This document shows, one piece after another, positions 34,623 through 43,294 of a stretch of DNA of 64,000 nucleotides. The stretch's first letter is position 1, and every line of letters starts with the position of its first letter. The notes below the pieces were generated by a model. That model saw only the letters and a list, made by a program, of their open reading frames with translations, had not been told where the DNA came from and searched no databases. The stretch is from Planctomycetota bacterium (GTDB lineage Bacteria > Planctomycetota > Phycisphaerae > Phycisphaerales > SM1A02). The DNA is taken from the NCBI GenBank assembly GCA_022566535.1, contig JADFIR010000012.1:1-64000 (forward strand). Direction: 5' to 3'. The position numbers were made by a program, and so were the translations under genes.

Positions 34623-34690
34623 GTAGGGTCCGCGGTGCGGACCATCTCAACTTCGTTGCCTATCTTCGAGGTCCACTCAGCGGACCCTAC
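34623..34690. repeat. Inverted pair of GTAGGGTCCGC palindromes between groEL and groES
   Basis: GTAGGGTCCGC-ggt-GCGGACC (34623-34643) is followed in opposite orientation by a copy ending GCGGACCCTAC (34670-34690). Each forms a hairpin and together they form a longer one. The pair fills the 113-nt gap between groEL copy 1 and groES. Confidence 0.75.
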
Positions 34691-34699
34691 GAACTTTGC

Positions 34700-36373
34700 T
34701 TAGAAGTCCATGCCGCCCATGCCACCCATGCCGCCCATACCGCCCATGCCAGGAGGGCCGCCGGGCGGCATTGAGGCTTCGTCTTCATCTTTGGGCGCTT
34801 CGGTGACAACGCAATCGGTGGTCAGCAAGAGCCCGGCCACGGAGGCGGCGTTCTGCAACGCCGTACGATCGACCTTGGCGGGTGTCACCACACCGTCAGC
34901 GATCATGTCGCTGTACTTCAAAGTGAGTGCGTTGAAGCCCATGTTTCCATTGAGCTGGGTCACCTTAGCGACGACGACGCTTCCCTTTTCACCGGCGTTG
35001 TCGGCGATGGCTTTGGTCGGGATAGAAAGGGCCGACTCGACGATATCCACGCCGAACTTCTCATCACCCTTGAGCTGCTTTCGGATCCTCGTCAGACACG
35101 CACTGGCCCGAATAAAGCTGACCCCGCCGCCGGGAACAATGCCTTCCTCGACTGCGGCTCGTGTGGCGTGAAGGGCATCCTCGACGCGGGCCTTCCTTTC
35201 CTTGAGTTCCAATTCGCTGGCGGCGCCGACGTTGATTTGAGCCACGCCCCCGGCCAGCTTCGCCAGACGTTCCTGCAACTTCTCGCGATCGTAGTCCGAA
35301 TCGGTCGTCTCGATCTCCTTGCGGATCTGGGCGATGCGAGCCTGAATATCTTTCGTCGCTCCGGCACCTTCGATCATGGTGCAGGTATCGGAGGTGAGAT
35401 CGACCTTCTTGGCCTGGCCGAGCTGTTTGAGCGTGACCTTGTCCAGCTCGATGCCCAGGTCTTTCATAATCGGTTCGGCCCCGGTGAGCACGGCGATGTC
35501 CTGGAGCATGGCGCTGCGGCGATCACCGTAGCCGGGGGCTTTGACCGCCGCCACCTGGAGCACGCCGCGAAGCTTGTTGATCACCAGCGTACTGAGCGCC
35601 TCGCCGCTTACGTCTTCGGCGATTATCAGAAGCGCCTTCTTGGCGCCCATCACTTTCTCCAGGAACGGCACGAGCTTGGTCACCGAATCGATCTTGTCCT
35701 CGTAAATAAGGATCAGCGGCTTGTTCAGCTCGACGGCCATCTCGTCGGGGTTGGTGACGAAGTTGGGGCTGAGATACCCGCGGTCGAACTGCATGCCTTC
35801 GACGACATCCACGTAGGTCTCCAGGCCCTTGCCCTCTTCGACGGTAATGACGCCGTCCTGGCCGACCTTGTCGAATGCATCGGCCATGATCTTCCCGATA
35901 GCTGGGTCGTTGTTGGCGGATATCGTGGCCACGGCGGCAATCTTGTCCATGTTGTTGGCCACGGGTCTGGCCATGGACTTGATCTCGGCGATGACTGCGT
36001 CGATGGCTTTGTGCATCCCGCGGACGAGCGCGTTGGCTTCCACGCCGGAGGCAACCTGCTTCAGCCCGGCATTGAACAGCGCCTCGGCGATCACGGTGGC
36101 AGTGGTGGTTCCATCGCCGGCGTCCTGGGAAGTCTTGGAAGCCGCCTCCTTAACCAACTGAGCCCCCATGTTCTCGACCTTGTTGCGGAACTCGAGTTCT
36201 TCGGCCACGGTCACGCCGTCCTTGGTGACGGTCGGCCCGCCCCACGACTTGTCGAGCACCGCATTCCGACCGCGGGGGCCGAGGGTGGACCTCACGGCAG
36301 TAGAAAGCTTCTGAACACCGCTGAGCAACGCCTTGCGAGCATCAGTATCGAAGGCCAGTTCCTTCACAGCCAT
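34700..36373 (-). CDS. groEL1: Chaperonin GroEL (with GGM tail)
   Basis: 557 residues. The normal start [19 protein letters not shown] is at ATG 36373, with AGGAG 9 nt upstream. The ATP site ([16 protein letters not shown]), hinge and C-terminal GGM repeat ([16 protein letters not shown]) are all present, so this is the housekeeping copy. First gene of the chaperone locus. I looked for a CIRCE inverted repeat upstream and saw none. Confidence 0.97.
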   Translation of the reverse strand: MAVKELAFDTDARKALLSGVQKLSTAVRSTLGPRGRNAVLDKSWGGPTVTKDGVTVAEELEFRNKVENMGAQLVKEAASKTSQDAGDGTTTATVIAEALFNAGLKQVASGVEANALVRGMHKAIDAVIAEIKSMARPVANNMDKIAAVATISANNDPAIGKIMADAFDKVGQDGVITVEEGKGLETYVDVVEGMQFDRGYLSPNFVTNPDEMAVELNKPLILIYEDKIDSVTKLVPFLEKVMGAKKALLIIAEDVSGEALSTLVINKLRGVLQVAAVKAPGYGDRRSAMLQDIAVLTGAEPIMKDLGIELDKVTLKQLGQAKKVDLTSDTCTMIEGAGATKDIQARIAQIRKEIETTDSDYDREKLQERLAKLAGGVAQINVGAASELELKERKARVEDALHATRAAVEEGIVPGGGVSFIRASACLTRIRKQLKGDEKFGVDIVESALSIPTKAIADNAGEKGSVVVAKVTQLNGNMGFNALTLKYSDMIADGVVTPAKVDRTALQNAASVAGLLLTTDCVVTEAPKDEDEASMPPGGPPGMGGMGGMGGMGGMDF

Positions 36374-36668
36374 GGGGCTTGTCTCCTGGAAGTGATGATC
36401 AAGTCTTTCGATCGATCGCGGGACGATATCTGCTCGACGCAGACCCCGGGGCGCATAGCACCGCCCGGCACCCGCACCCAGAGCATTCCCTTTCAAAGAG
36501 TGCGCCAGTGCATGCGGTAAGCCATACCCCGCCTAACCGAAGCGATATCAACGATTTCAGGCCAAGACAGGCCGCTGGAGACCCCACGGGTAGCTGACAC
36601 GGTCAACCGGCCTTGGCACTGCGCCTGCCAAGCTGGCAGACTACCGGCCAGCGAGGGGGAAAGCCATA

Positions 36669-37574
36669 TCACAGGCCGTTGGGCTCAACGGGGCCCAGAA
36701 TCTGATCCAGCGACGGCGGCGGACGGCGCAGCGAATGGCGAATCCACCACGCGTTGACCAGCAGGTAGAACAGACCGATCAGCAGCATGAAGGCGCTGAT
36801 CGCGGTAATCACCGTGCCAACGGTGAGCAAGCCCCCGCCACGGCCGGCCAACTCCGACGTGAGCCGAATCACCTGCCCCAGGGCGATGCCCACGATTGCG
36901 GCGACCATCGCGTGGATACTTTGGCGTCCTCCGCGGGCGGTGCGATACGCTCGACTGCGAAGGCCAATGACGCCTAGTACGCCGTGCAGGCCGAGCAACC
37001 CCACGATCGCTGCCGCGGCCATGGCCAGCCGCAGCGCATCAGCCACCCAGCGTAGGCCGGCGGAGCGCTCCCAGGCGATCGCGGCGATCACCAAGATCGC
37101 CCAGCTCGCCAGACCACAACCCAGCAGCATGACATCTCGCCCTGGCGCGCCGCTGCGGACCCGGCCCTTCGGTGGCGCCATCTGCCGTACTGACCACAGC
37201 CCGCCCAATGCGGCAAGCCCCGCAACGAAACCCAGCTCCATCGGCGTCCAGGTGGAAAGATTCCGGAGACCGCTTTGGTCTAACGCGTCGATCCACAGCG
37301 CTACCGGCCGGGCCGCCAAGACCAACGCCCCAACCATAAGACAGATCATCAACCACACCATCGCGTTGCCGACCGCAACCGCGTTGTGAAGCTTGGGCAG
37401 CCGGCTGGCGGCCGGATCCACCGTATGGAGGATCGCTTCCCAGATCGCCTGTCCACATTCAGGGCACAACCCATCGGCGCGAAGTCCGTAGAGGTTGTAG
37501 CCGCACCGGCGACAGTGCACCGGCGAGACTACGACGGCGTTGGAAAGGCTGTCCGGCGCCGGGAAGTCGTTCAT
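36669..37574 (-). CDS. Membrane protein with N-terminal zinc ribbon
   Basis: 301 residues. CRRCGYNLYGL...LCPECG is the zinc-ribbon signature common to Planctomycetota membrane proteins, found again at 57218. About seven hydrophobic segments follow (AMVWLMICLMVGALVLAARP and others). No enzymatic motif is seen. The start ATG 37574 is chosen so that the ribbon begins near residue 20. Divergent from moxR with a 113-nt gap. Confidence 0.75.
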   Translation of the reverse strand: MNDFPAPDSLSNAVVVSPVHCRRCGYNLYGLRADGLCPECGQAIWEAILHTVDPAASRLPKLHNAVAVGNAMVWLMICLMVGALVLAARPVALWIDALDQSGLRNLSTWTPMELGFVAGLAALGGLWSVRQMAPPKGRVRSGAPGRDVMLLGCGLASWAILVIAAIAWERSAGLRWVADALRLAMAAAAIVGLLGLHGVLGVIGLRSRAYRTARGGRQSIHAMVAAIVGIALGQVIRLTSELAGRGGGLLTVGTVITAISAFMLLIGLFYLLVNAWWIRHSLRRPPPSLDQILGPVEPNGL

Positions 37575-37687
37575 CGCTAGAAACTCTACACCAGTCGCCT
37601 CAATCGGGCCGTCCAGCGTCGCGCCGAGCGCCGTACCGCACTGGTATACTCCCTCGCGCCTCTGCACGACCAATGGAGTTGCCCGTC

Positions 37688-38620
37688 ATGGCAAGTGAGC
37701 CCATTGAACGCCTCCGCCGCAACATCACATCGGTCTATATGGGCAATACCGCGGCCGTTGATCGGGTCATTCTTTGCCTGCTCGCGCGGGGACACATCCT
37801 CATCGAGGACGTCCCCGGGGTCGGCAAGACGGTGCTGGCCAATGCCCTGGCCAGATCAGTCCGCTGTTCATTCACCCGCATCCAGTGCACGCCGGACCTG
37901 TTGCCTTCTGACATCATCGGCGTCAGCGTATACGACCGCGAGCAAGGCGTCTTCGAGTTCAAGCGCGGGCCCATCTTTCACAGCATCATCCTTGCCGACG
38001 AGATCAACCGCACCACGCCGCGCACGCAATCGGCGCTGCTGGAGGCGATGAACGAGGCCACGGTTTCGGTGGAAAGTCAGGTGTTTCGGTTGCCCCAGCC
38101 GTTCATGGTGGTGGCCACCCAGAATCCGTACGAGTTCGAGGGAACCTATTTCCTGCCGGAAAACCAGCTTGATCGATTCCTGATGCGGATCAACCTGGGG
38201 TACCCCGCCCCGGACGACGAATCGCGGATCATCGAGAAGCAGCCGGCCCGAACCACGCTGGCCATGCTCGAGCCGGTCATGTCGAGTGAAGAAGTGCTTC
38301 GGCTCCAAGAGCAAGTGGACGAAGTATCCATTGACCAGACGCTGGTGGACTATGTCATTGCCCTGGCTGCGGCGACGCGAGAAAACGATGACTTGCAGAT
38401 CGGGATCAGCCCCCGCGGGTCGCTGGCGCTCGCCCAGGCTGCCCGGGCATGCGCCATGATGCAGGGCCGCGACTATTGCGTGCCCGAGGATATTGTCTCC
38501 AACGTCCTTCCGGTCTGCGCCCACCGGGTGATCAGCAAGACGTACATGCACGCCGGTGATACCGCCACCACCAAGCGCATTATCCAGCAGGTACTGGAAA
38601 CGGTGCCCAGCCCGGCGTAG
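37688..38620 (+). CDS. MoxR-family AAA+ ATPase
   Basis: 310 residues. Walker A GVGKTVLANALA, Walker B SIILADEINRTTPRTQSALL, sensor TQNPYEFEGTYFLPENQLDRF, and the C-terminal lid (ISPRGSLALAQAARA) are all as in the MoxR family. These ATPases help assemble or activate metal-containing or von Willebrand domain partners. The partner operon (DUF58, VWA) is absent here. ATG 37688 has GGAG 9 nt upstream. TATACT at 37645 may be its -10 box. Confidence 0.88.
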   Translation: MASEPIERLRRNITSVYMGNTAAVDRVILCLLARGHILIEDVPGVGKTVLANALARSVRCSFTRIQCTPDLLPSDIIGVSVYDREQGVFEFKRGPIFHSIILADEINRTTPRTQSALLEAMNEATVSVESQVFRLPQPFMVVATQNPYEFEGTYFLPENQLDRFLMRINLGYPAPDDESRIIEKQPARTTLAMLEPVMSSEEVLRLQEQVDEVSIDQTLVDYVIALAAATRENDDLQIGISPRGSLALAQAARACAMMQGRDYCVPEDIVSNVLPVCAHRVISKTYMHAGDTATTKRIIQQVLETVPSPA

Positions 38621-38740
38621 AACAGCCGGCAGCGATCACCGATTCCATCGAGGCCAGCGATCGGCCGTTATCACATCCAGCACCGCCTGATGTCGGCCGA
38701 TACCTGATAGCTGAGACCTCCCGGCAAAGTTCTTGCGGTT

Positions 38741-39712
38741 ATGAGCCCGATCGTCCGACCAACACCCAGACCCGGTACGCCGAGGACCCCAGTTGTGCCC
38801 AGGCGGCACGCCACCGGCGCGATCAAGTCGCTGCGCAGCACGGACGAGCCGATGGGCACGCCGATTCGGCTGGCGATCGGGGTGATTGTGGCGGTCGGCT
38901 TTGTGGCGGTGGTGTGGCTGATGGGCGTTGTGGGATTCCGGCTGGGTTTCGCCCCGGTGATTCGCGTGCCTGGACTTCTCAGTGAGCCCGGCGGAGGCCT
39001 GGTCACGGGAACCATCATGCTCATCTGGATTCCGCGGGTGATTCTCCTGGCCGGCGGGGCCCAGCCAACCTGGCTGATGCTGGGGTTTGGGGCGATCGCG
39101 ATCCCTGCCGCAGGTCTCAGTGCGGTGTGGCGTCGCCCAGGCGGCAGTCGAGGGCCATCATTGGCGGCGGTGGTGTTCACGCACGCCGGCGCGATCTGCG
39201 CCGCCCTGAACGCCTTGGCCGTGATCTGGTGGACCTCCTGCAACGCGCGCAATTCCAGAATCGCCGAGCTGCCAGATGATCCCGCCGGCGCAGACATTTG
39301 GCTGGAGAATCTGCAGACCGTAGCCGGTCTCGATGTGCTCGCGGTTATCGCCGCCGCGGTGTGGGTCGTACTGGTGATGCGACTTTCGATTCCATTGTGG
39401 TTGCGAGCGCTGGCCGCCTCGGCCAGCTACGTTGCCCTGGTGGTGGCGATCGTGGCCATGTCAATGAGCAACGCTGCATTCGCTCAGATTCAAGCCGAGC
39501 GGTCGGTGGTACACCTTGACGACGGCTCCATTGATACCCGGCTGGTGCTCGGGTTCACCCCCCGGCACGTCGCGACGCTCCGGATCGAGAACGAGATGGC
39601 GATCGTGGAACTTCGTGACCGCTCGGCCACGATGACCGTCGTGGGACGTCAATCAATCGTCGGCATGCTCCAGGAGGCGGCCCAGCGCAGCCGGGGGAAC
39701 ACCGAACGCTGA
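38741..39712 (+). CDS. Integral membrane protein, function unknown
   Basis: 323 residues with a Pro/Arg-rich N-terminus and about six membrane helices between residues 40 and 255, then a soluble tail (VHLDDGSIDTRLVLGFTPRH). No family recognised. A shorter start at the in-frame ATG (MGTPIRLAIGV, residue 38) is possible and would begin nearer the first helix. It ends at a CCCCGCAT/ATGCGGGG hairpin. Confidence 0.65.
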   Translation: MSPIVRPTPRPGTPRTPVVPRRHATGAIKSLRSTDEPMGTPIRLAIGVIVAVGFVAVVWLMGVVGFRLGFAPVIRVPGLLSEPGGGLVTGTIMLIWIPRVILLAGGAQPTWLMLGFGAIAIPAAGLSAVWRRPGGSRGPSLAAVVFTHAGAICAALNALAVIWWTSCNARNSRIAELPDDPAGADIWLENLQTVAGLDVLAVIAAAVWVVLVMRLSIPLWLRALAASASYVALVVAIVAMSMSNAAFAQIQAERSVVHLDDGSIDTRLVLGFTPRHVATLRIENEMAIVELRDRSATMTVVGRQSIVGMLQEAAQRSRGNTER

Positions 39713-39734
39713 CATCAATCGCAGTCGAACGCTG

Positions 39735-39754
39735 CCCCGCATATGAATGCGGGG
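39735..39754. terminator. CCCCGCAT / ATGCGGGG hairpin between convergent genes
   Basis: 8-bp arms with a 4-nt loop, followed by GGCTACAA as in the other family members at 2754 and 4672. It stands between two convergent stops, so it suits a bidirectional terminator. A second palindrome, GCGGATATCCGC, is at 39799-39810. Confidence 0.5.
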
Positions 39755-39826
39755 CTACAACTCAAGATGTCCGTGGGCAGTATGCATTGGAGCCGCGGGC
39801 GGATATCCGCAGGAGACCAGCCCGGC

Positions 39827-40429
39827 TCATAGGCGGCCGTAGCGCTGGATCGCCTCCACGACCGCGCGGCTTACCGCAAACGGCTGGCGAATCATCACCC
39901 AGAATGCTTCGAACACGTCGCTGCCCGCGGTGGCAAAACCGATGCTGCCCAATCCAAACAGGCGCTCTCGCAGGCGAAGAAACACGCTCGTGTGCTGGAT
40001 GTTCTTCAACTGCGTTTCGAACACGTTGACTCGGAGCACGCCCATCCGCCTAATGACCCGCCGATCGGTCAGCACATACACCCGGCACCACCACTCCAAA
40101 CTCTGCCAGAGCAATCGCCCGGCTGCGGCGGCAACCCCCAGACTGTACGCCTGAGCCTCCGACCACGGGATCCAATCAACGCGAATCGCCACGATCGCCA
40201 GAGCCAACGTGAGGATGGAAATGAACATAAGGCTGCCCAATGACGCCAGCGGGACAAACAGCAGACTCGGCCGTAGCAGCAGAATCACGATCTCATCATC
40301 GTGGATCAGTCCCGCCGGCAACAATGCCTCCACCTGGTCCACCGTCAGCGACGAGGCTTCCGCGGCACTGAGCATTCCGTGGGCGCACCCGGTGGCTGGT
40401 CTTGCGGCCTCGACGCGGCGGAGTCTCAC
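39827..40429 (-). CDS. bPH2-domain membrane protein C
   Basis: 200 residues. Two hydrophobic segments (LLFVPLASLGSLMFISILTL and a part reading AYSLGVAAAAGRLLW) are followed by a bPH2 pattern (VYVLTDRRVIRRMGVLRVNV, then ETQLKNIQHTSVFLRLRERL). It is the third such protein in the window. The GTG start overlaps the hpt stop by 4 nt (GTGA), so the two are coupled. Confidence 0.75.
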   Translation of the reverse strand: MRLRRVEAARPATGCAHGMLSAAEASSLTVDQVEALLPAGLIHDDEIVILLLRPSLLFVPLASLGSLMFISILTLALAIVAIRVDWIPWSEAQAYSLGVAAAAGRLLWQSLEWWCRVYVLTDRRVIRRMGVLRVNVFETQLKNIQHTSVFLRLRERLFGLGSIGFATAGSDVFEAFWVMIRQPFAVSRAVVEAIQRYGRL

Positions 40430-40971
40430 AACGCTTCCTTCCGGAGCGTGCCGATATCCGGCAGATTGCGGTAGTAGTTGTTGTAGTCCAGCCCGTAGCC
40501 CACGACAAACACATCAGGGATGTCAAACCCCACATACTCACATGGCGTATCCAGCGCGGACCGACGCTGCTTGCGCAGCAGCACGCATGCTCGAAGCGAC
40601 TTCGGCTGACGGCTGGCCAACTTCTCGCGTATGAGCCGCAGTGTGCCGCCGGAATCCAGGATGTCATCCACGATCAGCACATGCTTGTCTTTCAAGTCGT
40701 CCGGCAGGGCGCCGATGATCTGAGGGCCCCGGCTCGTCATCGATTTGCCCGGATAGCCGGCGACGGTCACCACCTCGATTCGGATCTTCTGCGGCAGTTG
40801 TCGAATCAGGTCGGCCAAGAAGATGATGCTGCCGGTGAGGATCGGCACCAATACGATCTCTGCTTCATCCGGCAGATCGTCCAGATCGCGGGCGATCTGT
40901 GCAGAGAGCTCCTTGAGGCGATGGGCAATGCGCTGGCGCGGAATCAGCACCGTTTCGATATCCGTGAGCAC
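40426..40971 (-). CDS. hpt: Hypoxanthine phosphoribosyltransferase
   Basis: Salvages hypoxanthine (and guanine) with PRPP. 181 residues. The PRPP loop HVLIVDDILDSGGTL is intact, and the product-binding region (CEYVGFDIPDVFVVGYGLDY) matches Hpt. The GTG start lies 7 nt after a TACACT box, so the mRNA is probably leaderless. Confidence 0.93.
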   Translation of the reverse strand: MLTDIETVLIPRQRIAHRLKELSAQIARDLDDLPDEAEIVLVPILTGSIIFLADLIRQLPQKIRIEVVTVAGYPGKSMTSRGPQIIGALPDDLKDKHVLIVDDILDSGGTLRLIREKLASRQPKSLRACVLLRKQRRSALDTPCEYVGFDIPDVFVVGYGLDYNNYYRNLPDIGTLRKEAL

Positions 40972-40978
40972 GATGCGC

Positions 40979-41008
40979 AGTGTATAGCCGGCCGGGGCTG
41001 CATGTCAT
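40979..41008 (-). promoter_or_regulatory. Promoter of hpt, leaderless
   Basis: On the minus strand, ATGACA (41008-41003), an 18-nt spacer and TACACT (40984-40979) end 7 nt before the hpt GTG. Confidence 0.5.
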
Positions 41009-41047
41009 CATTCGCAGACATTCGAATTCGCGGCCCACCGCGCTGGG

Positions 41048-42526
41048 TCATCCAACAGCGCAGGGCCCGATCAGCCAGCCCGACAGCAGTTGGGCACATC
41101 CGAGGAAGGTGGCGAACGCGACCGCGTCGGTGATCATGATGAGGAAGATGGCCGAGGCGGTTGCCGGGTCCGCGCCCAGGCGGCGCATCAGAAGCGGCAC
41201 GGATGAGCCGGCCAGCGTGCCGATCCCGGTTGACAGGGCCATCGACACCGCGGCCACCACCCCCAGCCGCCAACTGACGCTGTCCATGACCGTTGACAGA
41301 AGCGTCAGGGCGATCCCCACCACAACACCCAGGAGCAGGCCGGTCAACAATCCCACCGCCCCTTCGCGTAACACCAGCGGAACCACCCGGCCGGGCCGGA
41401 CCTCCTCCAACACGATGCCCCGCAGAGTGACCGCCAGGGCCTGATGACCGGCGTTGCCCGCCTGGGCCGCGATCATCGGCATCAACACCGCGAGGATGGC
41501 TAACTCCCGAATCAGATTCTCAAACTGCAAGACCACAATCACGGCCACGCAGGTCGTGAACAGGTTGACCACCAACCACGGGAATCGCCCGCGAAACTTC
41601 TCGCCCATCCCCGAATACACCGCTTCGACCGCCCCCGCCCCGACGCTCTTCTGAACGTCCTCGGTGTCCTCGGCCCGAATGATGTCGATCACGTCATCCA
41701 CGGTGACGACGCCGATCAGCCGATCGTCAAGATCAACGACGGGAAGCATGGAATAGTCATAGCGGTCGAACTCCCTGGCCACCTGCTCACGATCGAGGTC
41801 GGTACGGACCGCCTTGACGGTCTGATTCATCAGCTCGGCGATGGGATGATCGGGGCCAGCCAACAGCAGGTCGCGCAGCCCGATGATGCCGACGAGCCGG
41901 CCGTCGTCGCGGACGACCAGGAGATGCTGTACCTCCGGCCCGATGGTTGACGCACGGATGACATCGATGGCTTGAGCAACTGTCAATCGCTCCTTCAGGG
42001 CAAGGAAGTCGGTGGTCATTAGACCCCCGGCCGATTCGCGGTCATAGTCGATGAGGTCTCGAAGCTGAGCCGCCGTGGCCAGCGTCAGGGCGGCGAGGGC
42101 TTCCTGGCGGTAGGACTCGTCCATCGCCTGAAGGAGATCCGCGGCGTCGTCCGGCGCCATCAGATCCAGGAGCCGGGTGGCATAGGCCAGGTCTTCCTCG
42201 ACCAGATCCTCCATCACGCCGACCGCCAGCGGCATCTGCATTTCGGCCAGAGCGTCCGCCGCGGACTGATCGTCCATCTGCTCCAGGACTTCGGCCGCTT
42301 CCTCCTGCTGAAGTGTCTCCAAGGTGTCAGCTGCGTCCGCTGCTTCTTGTTGCTGTACGGCGTCGGCCAGCACCGGCACGTCGATGGAGTGCTCGAGCAG
42401 CTTGGCCACCCGCTCGTCCTGTGGCGAGGTCTCGGCCACATCCTCGATGTGGGACGCCGCCTCGGCCTGAGCCGGCCGGTGTATGGAAGGTGAGTTCAGG
42501 GCGGATTTGTCCGGCGGCTGCGGCAT
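41048..42526 (-). CDS. mgtE: Magnesium transporter MgtE
   Basis: 492 residues. Order: MgtE N domain of acidic helices (about residues 30-175), two CBS domains (ALKERLTVAQAIDVIR... and HPIAELMNQTVKAVRTD...), and five membrane helices with the pore region (QAGNAGHQALAVTLRG, then ITDAVAFATFLG). A Mg2+-gated channel. I place the start at ATG 42526 because a TACACT box ends 7 nt before it; the alternative is 45 nt upstream. Confidence 0.93.
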   Translation of the reverse strand: MPQPPDKSALNSPSIHRPAQAEAASHIEDVAETSPQDERVAKLLEHSIDVPVLADAVQQQEAADAADTLETLQQEEAAEVLEQMDDQSAADALAEMQMPLAVGVMEDLVEEDLAYATRLLDLMAPDDAADLLQAMDESYRQEALAALTLATAAQLRDLIDYDRESAGGLMTTDFLALKERLTVAQAIDVIRASTIGPEVQHLLVVRDDGRLVGIIGLRDLLLAGPDHPIAELMNQTVKAVRTDLDREQVAREFDRYDYSMLPVVDLDDRLIGVVTVDDVIDIIRAEDTEDVQKSVGAGAVEAVYSGMGEKFRGRFPWLVVNLFTTCVAVIVVLQFENLIRELAILAVLMPMIAAQAGNAGHQALAVTLRGIVLEEVRPGRVVPLVLREGAVGLLTGLLLGVVVGIALTLLSTVMDSVSWRLGVVAAVSMALSTGIGTLAGSSVPLLMRRLGADPATASAIFLIMITDAVAFATFLGCAQLLSGWLIGPCAVG

Positions 42527-42621
42527 CACCGCGAGTGTAGCGAAGAGGCCCATCCCCGTTTGACCGCTCACTCGAAGACCCGCGCGCCGCCTCCTACACG
42601 GCCAGAGACCGGCATCACCAC

Positions 42622-43284
42622 CTACGGCCGAAAATCTAGGTGTTCAACTTTCCCCAGGACCGCGGTGGAGATGTTGGCCAGGTGCGAGGAGACGCGTTTG
42701 TAATGCCTCGCCAGAAGAGAATAGGCGACGGCTTCATGCGTCTGGATGCTCGCCTGGTCGCCGAGCAACTGCTCGATGACCTTGTCACAATCATCTCCGA
42801 TGGCATCGGCCTTCGCGATTGCCTCCTTGGCCGCTTGCGCGTCGGACTCCCGGAAGGCCTTGCTCACCATGGTGAACAATTGCTCAACCCGACTGCACAC
42901 GCCCTCCAACGGTTCGTGGTAGCGCGCAACGTGGAAGCCTTCCTTGTAGAACCGCCCCACCTCAAAGACGTTCTTGCAGTAGTCGCCGATGCGCTCGGCA
43001 TCCTTGGCCACGCTCATCAGGGCCAGACCCGCCGCAACATCCGAACCTGGATTGATGGTCAGATGGCGAACGATCTTGCGGCGGATCGACCGCAGCAGTT
43101 CGTTGATTGATTTGTCCCGCTGGTAGATCGCGTCCCTCTGCTGCGACGCGTCCACCTTGCGGTGTAAGACTTCGCTGGCTCTGACGAACATCCACTGCGA
43201 ATGATCGAGCATCTCCGCCAATTCGGAGAACGCTTGATCGAGCACATCGCCAGATTTGAGAGCAGAAAAGAGCTGTTTGAACAT
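42622..43284 (-). CDS. phoU: PhoU-domain protein
   Basis: 220 residues with two three-helix PhoU repeats: the metal-binding type motifs (SVAKDAERIGDYCKNVFEVG and HYKRVSSHLANISTAVLGKV) lie in the two halves. It starts 10 nt after the Na/Pi symporter stop. Such PhoU-like proteins next to NptA-type transporters are thought to control phosphate uptake. No Pho two-component genes are near. Confidence 0.85.
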   Translation of the reverse strand: MFKQLFSALKSGDVLDQAFSELAEMLDHSQWMFVRASEVLHRKVDASQQRDAIYQRDKSINELLRSIRRKIVRHLTINPGSDVAAGLALMSVAKDAERIGDYCKNVFEVGRFYKEGFHVARYHEPLEGVCSRVEQLFTMVSKAFRESDAQAAKEAIAKADAIGDDCDKVIEQLLGDQASIQTHEAVAYSLLARHYKRVSSHLANISTAVLGKVEHLDFRP

Positions 43285-43294
43285 CGTCTTGACC

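Noticed and set aside
35168..36520. Long open frame antisense to groEL copy 1 (450 codons)
   Set aside because: It is a high-G+C shadow of a certain gene, with no family resemblance and no ribosome site.
36374..36660. CIRCE operator upstream of groEL copy 1
   Set aside because: No TTAGCACTC-N9-GAGTGCTAA or close variant was found; GAGTGC occurs once without its partner.
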